Below are positions 61,966 to 64,000 of a stretch of DNA of 64,000 nt, piece after piece. Where the stretch lies: the NCBI RefSeq assembly GCF_001447355.1, contig NZ_JXBW01000006.1, forward strand, positions 124,001 through 188,000. Direction: 5' to 3'. Both the position numbers and the translations under genes were made by a program. The DNA is from Alicyclobacillus tolerans (GTDB lineage Bacteria; Bacillota; Bacilli; Alicyclobacillales; Alicyclobacillaceae). The first letter of the stretch is position 1, and every line of letters begins with the position of its first letter. The notes beneath the pieces were generated by a model, which was given only the letters and a program-made list of their open reading frames with translations, searched no databases and was not told where the DNA came from.

Positions 61966-62591
61966 GATTCCAGCGGTACGGCCTGCTCGTTATCCACGGA
62001 CAGTTCGGCGGTCTTGGCGTGCGACACTGCGTTCCCTTCGCCAAACATCTCGATAATCTTTGCCTTGGATGCGACGACTAATTTCGGTTGCAAGACATCG
62101 TGATGCGTTTCGATGATATGGTTTGCATCGGGATTCAACATCTTCAAGACATTCGTCAAATGCCATGTGGTCAACGACTTGGCAATGCCGTTCGGCAGCG
62201 GATAGGTGTGAAAGCCGAATCGCTCGATCCCGCGATGAATCATGGTCACCCCGTAGAGTACCTGGGCGTCGGCAAACCGCTCGCGTTGCACGGCACGGGC
62301 AAGAGCCGGCATGGAAATACGCGCCTGGCGAAGCAGTTGTACCATGGCACGAACGACATTCCCATCTTCGCGCAACGCGCGTTCTACCATGTCGTTGTTG
62401 ACATGGAGTTCTACGACGCGGTCCCCCGGATTCACGCGAATGCCATCGACTTCAAAGCCACGTCCAAGATATCGGCGTTTGGCAACGAAGAACAGATGCT
62501 CCGTTCCTGGCTCCAAATCTTCCAGGCGAAACGCACGATGAAATAGCGACTCCCACACATCAAACACCGCTCGCAGCGCCCGACTCGGCAT
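61962..62591 (-). CDS. YkoP-like protein
   Basis: The product is 209 residues, cytoplasmic and basic. It contains GTEHLFFVAKRRYLG, GDRVVELHVNNDMVERAL and GIERFGFHTYPLPN as in Bacillus YkoP, which is also encoded beside a polysaccharide deacetylase and glycosyltransferases. The function is unknown. It sits between a NodB deacetylase (12-base gap) and a GT28 enzyme (4-base overlap). Confidence 0.75.
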   Translation of the reverse strand: MPSRALRAVFDVWESLFHRAFRLEDLEPGTEHLFFVAKRRYLGRGFEVDGIRVNPGDRVVELHVNNDMVERALREDGNVVRAMVQLLRQARISMPALARAVQRERFADAQVLYGVTMIHRGIERFGFHTYPLPNGIAKSLTTWHLTNVLKMLNPDANHIIETHHDVLQPKLVVASKAKIIEMFGEGNAVSHAKTAELSVDNEQAVPLES

Positions 62592-62603
62592 AGCTCTCCC
62601 TCC

Positions 62604-63305
62604 CTACACACATTCCGAGGCCAGTGCAAAATCGCACCCGCGCTCGCGGACCGCTTGAACGATCTCGGGAATCGCCGCAATCACTTGCAACGGAGCCCCT
62701 CGCTCTGCACCGTACGACCAATCGCTGTCGTGCAGCACGATGACCGCTCGGTCCGATAACTTGTCACTCACCCTTCGCACCAACTCCCCTGGTTCTGTGC
62801 GGCGCCAATCGCCAACCATCACGGACCATAGCAACATATGCATGTCGTGGCGCGGCAAAAAGAACAATGTCGCCAAATTGCAAGCACCCCACGTCGGCCG
62901 GTAGACGTTTGCCAGTACGCCAAAACGCTGTTGCAAGATACGACTGGCGCCAATGGACTGGCGATACGTCAAAACCGGGTGCAAAAACGGAACGAACAGA
63001 TGCCGCTCGCCGTGTACCTGCACTTCGTGTCCTTCCGCCTTCATCCGTTCGACGATTTCAGGATATTTCAGCGCGTGATCGACAATCACAAAAAACGTTG
63101 CCCGCACACCACACGACTTCAATACGTCGAGCAGTTGCGGCGTGTACTCGGGATGCGGCCCATCGTCAAACGTCAAGGCCACTTTACCCGGTTTGTTCGT
63201 GTACCGCCTGCTGCTTAAATGAAACACGCGCGTCCAAAGTACAGGCACCCCACAGTACGCGACGAGGATGCAAAATACAATGAGACCAATCAGCCAGCCA
63301 ATCAC
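62604..63305 (-). CDS. Polysaccharide deacetylase (NodB/CE4)
   Basis: The product is 233 residues with an N-terminal membrane anchor (about 3-24) and a NodB domain. Motif 1 is ALTFDDGPHPEYT (Asp47/Asp48), motif 2 VHGERH provides His98 and His102 for the metal, and YRPTWG and VIVLHDSDWSYG are motifs 3 and 5. It removes acetyl groups from wall sugars or related polymers outside the membrane. Motif 2 has Gly where most have Ser/Thr after the first His. Confidence 0.9.
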   Translation of the reverse strand: MIGWLIGLIVFCILVAYCGVPVLWTRVFHLSSRRYTNKPGKVALTFDDGPHPEYTPQLLDVLKSCGVRATFFVIVDHALKYPEIVERMKAEGHEVQVHGERHLFVPFLHPVLTYRQSIGASRILQQRFGVLANVYRPTWGACNLATLFFLPRHDMHMLLWSVMVGDWRRTEPGELVRRVSDKLSDRAVIVLHDSDWSYGAERGAPLQVIAAIPEIVQAVRERGCDFALASECV

Positions 63306-63318
63306 ACGCGGTCTCCTC

Positions 63319-63999
63319 TCACGTCGGCAGCAATTCCGGCGGGTACGCTGCCCTCATGGCTGGCGACGTTTGCCGTCCCGTTGCAAACAGCATAATCTTC
63401 TCAGCGATCCGCGCGGCCGCGCCGCAGGTCGGCATGTGTTCCGACGCCATACGCATCCGTTCCAGGATTTCAGGGTGCTGCTTTACTTCCAGTAAGAATT
63501 GCTGAGCTTCACGCGCCGTGCGAACACAAACTGCAACTCCCGCCTTTTCAGCGAAGCGAGCGTTCGCCTCTTCCTGTCCCGGTATCGGCCTGAATAGCAA
63601 CATCGGCAACCGCATGGTGATGGCCTCTGTCAACGTTAAGCCACCGGGCTTTGAGACAATCAAATCGGCCGCCGCCATGAAGCGGTCGATCTCGCTCGTG
63701 AAACCGTAGACATGCACCCGATCGCTCGCCAGTGCCGAGAAGCGTTTCTCCATACGACGGTTCTGACCGCAGATAATAATGTACTGCATGCCCGATTCTG
63801 GGATAAACGATTCCCAGAGCGGCGGATCGGCCAAGATACCGCTACCGCCTCCCATTAAGAGCACAATCGGCAGGTCTTCGCGAAATCCCATTTCGCGGAC
63901 CAACTGGGATCGGTGTGACAACAGCCGCATCACGTTCTCAGCTTGAAACTTGCGACGCAACGGGATCCCCACAACGTCGATCGCGCTGTCTGGCACGCC
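63319..63999 (-). CDS. GT28-type glycosyltransferase, C-terminal part, cut by the window edge
   Basis: The frame is open to the last full codon, so the N-terminal half is outside. The visible 226 residues form the nucleotide-sugar domain of the UgtP/MGDG synthase family: VLLMGGGSGILADPP, IICGQNRRMEKRF, LIVSKPGGLTLTEAITMRLPMLLF and PIPGQEEANARF. It is paralogous to the gene at 60859. It lies 13 bases upstream of the deacetylase gene in the same operon. Confidence 0.88.
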   Translation of the reverse strand, partial: GVPDSAIDVVGIPLRRKFQAENVMRLLSHRSQLVREMGFREDLPIVLLMGGGSGILADPPLWESFIPESGMQYIIICGQNRRMEKRFSALASDRVHVYGFTSEIDRFMAAADLIVSKPGGLTLTEAITMRLPMLLFRPIPGQEEANARFAEKAGVAVCVRTAREAQQFLLEVKQHPEILERMRMASEHMPTCGAAARIAEKIMLFATGRQTSPAMRAAYPPELLPT

Positions 64000-64000
64000 A

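Overview
The window looks like a chromosomal stretch of an aerobic, menaquinone-using, spore-forming Bacillota, most plausibly of the Alicyclobacillus type. This is inferred from a Bacillus-style uvrC / sdhC-sdhA-sdhB order with a b558-type SdhC, strong AGGAGG ribosome binding sites, many GTG/TTG starts, a spore-photoproduct-lyase-like radical SAM gene, YkoP- and CBO0543-type genes and moderate-to-high GC. No rRNA or taxonomic marker was available, so the genus is a guess.

Layout. 1-8 kb: end of a DHA2-type MFS exporter, tRNA hydroxylase trhO, a membrane-anchored unknown, sdhCAB and uvrC. 8-9.5 kb: a gene with a sigma-like N-terminus, one membrane helix and a long outer domain, directly upstream of uvrC. 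9.6-11.5 kb: a complete tRNA operon (Gln-CTG, Glu-CTC, Lys-CTT; promoter and terminator visible) beside gltX. 11.6-32.5 kb: mostly housekeeping and envelope genes, including hisC, a DUF502 protein, a Ca2+/H+ antiporter, DUF72, an LCP protein, a GT2-GtrA glycosyltransferase, a MarR/dehydrogenase pair, rpiA, cardiolipin synthase, SMR and CDF transporters, a radical SAM protein, and the nrdR-nrdJ operon, whose promoter carries two matched palindromes. 33-36 kb: a three-gene glycolipid/glycosylation cassette, then dapF and tRNA-Leu.

38-48.3 kb is a beta-mannoside/beta-glucoside utilisation locus. A GH1 enzyme is encoded behind an Opp/Dpp-type ABC importer (binding protein, two permeases, two ATPases), and a GH2 beta-mannosidase is divergent. 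The intergenic region holds three near-identical LacI-type operator palindromes, but no regulator gene lies in the window. Imported oligosaccharides would be cut inside the cell by GH1 and GH2.

49.5-54.85 kb is a mobile-element landing zone. An internally deleted IS3-family copy is interrupted by an intact-looking IS21-family element (6-bp target duplication). Next come an AT-richer gene with motifs resembling the uracil-DNA-glycosylase superfamily, a second IS3 remnant and a probable group II intron fragment. The island ends at the terminator of the neighbouring monooxygenase gene.

55-64 kb: a translationally coupled ATP-grasp ligase / flavin monooxygenase pair, a possible small RNA, an orphan pstB-phoU pair, a LysM-NlpC/P60 hydrolase, a flavin reductase, and an envelope cluster of two GT28-type glycosyltransferases around a NodB deacetylase and a YkoP protein. 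The last gene runs off the window edge.
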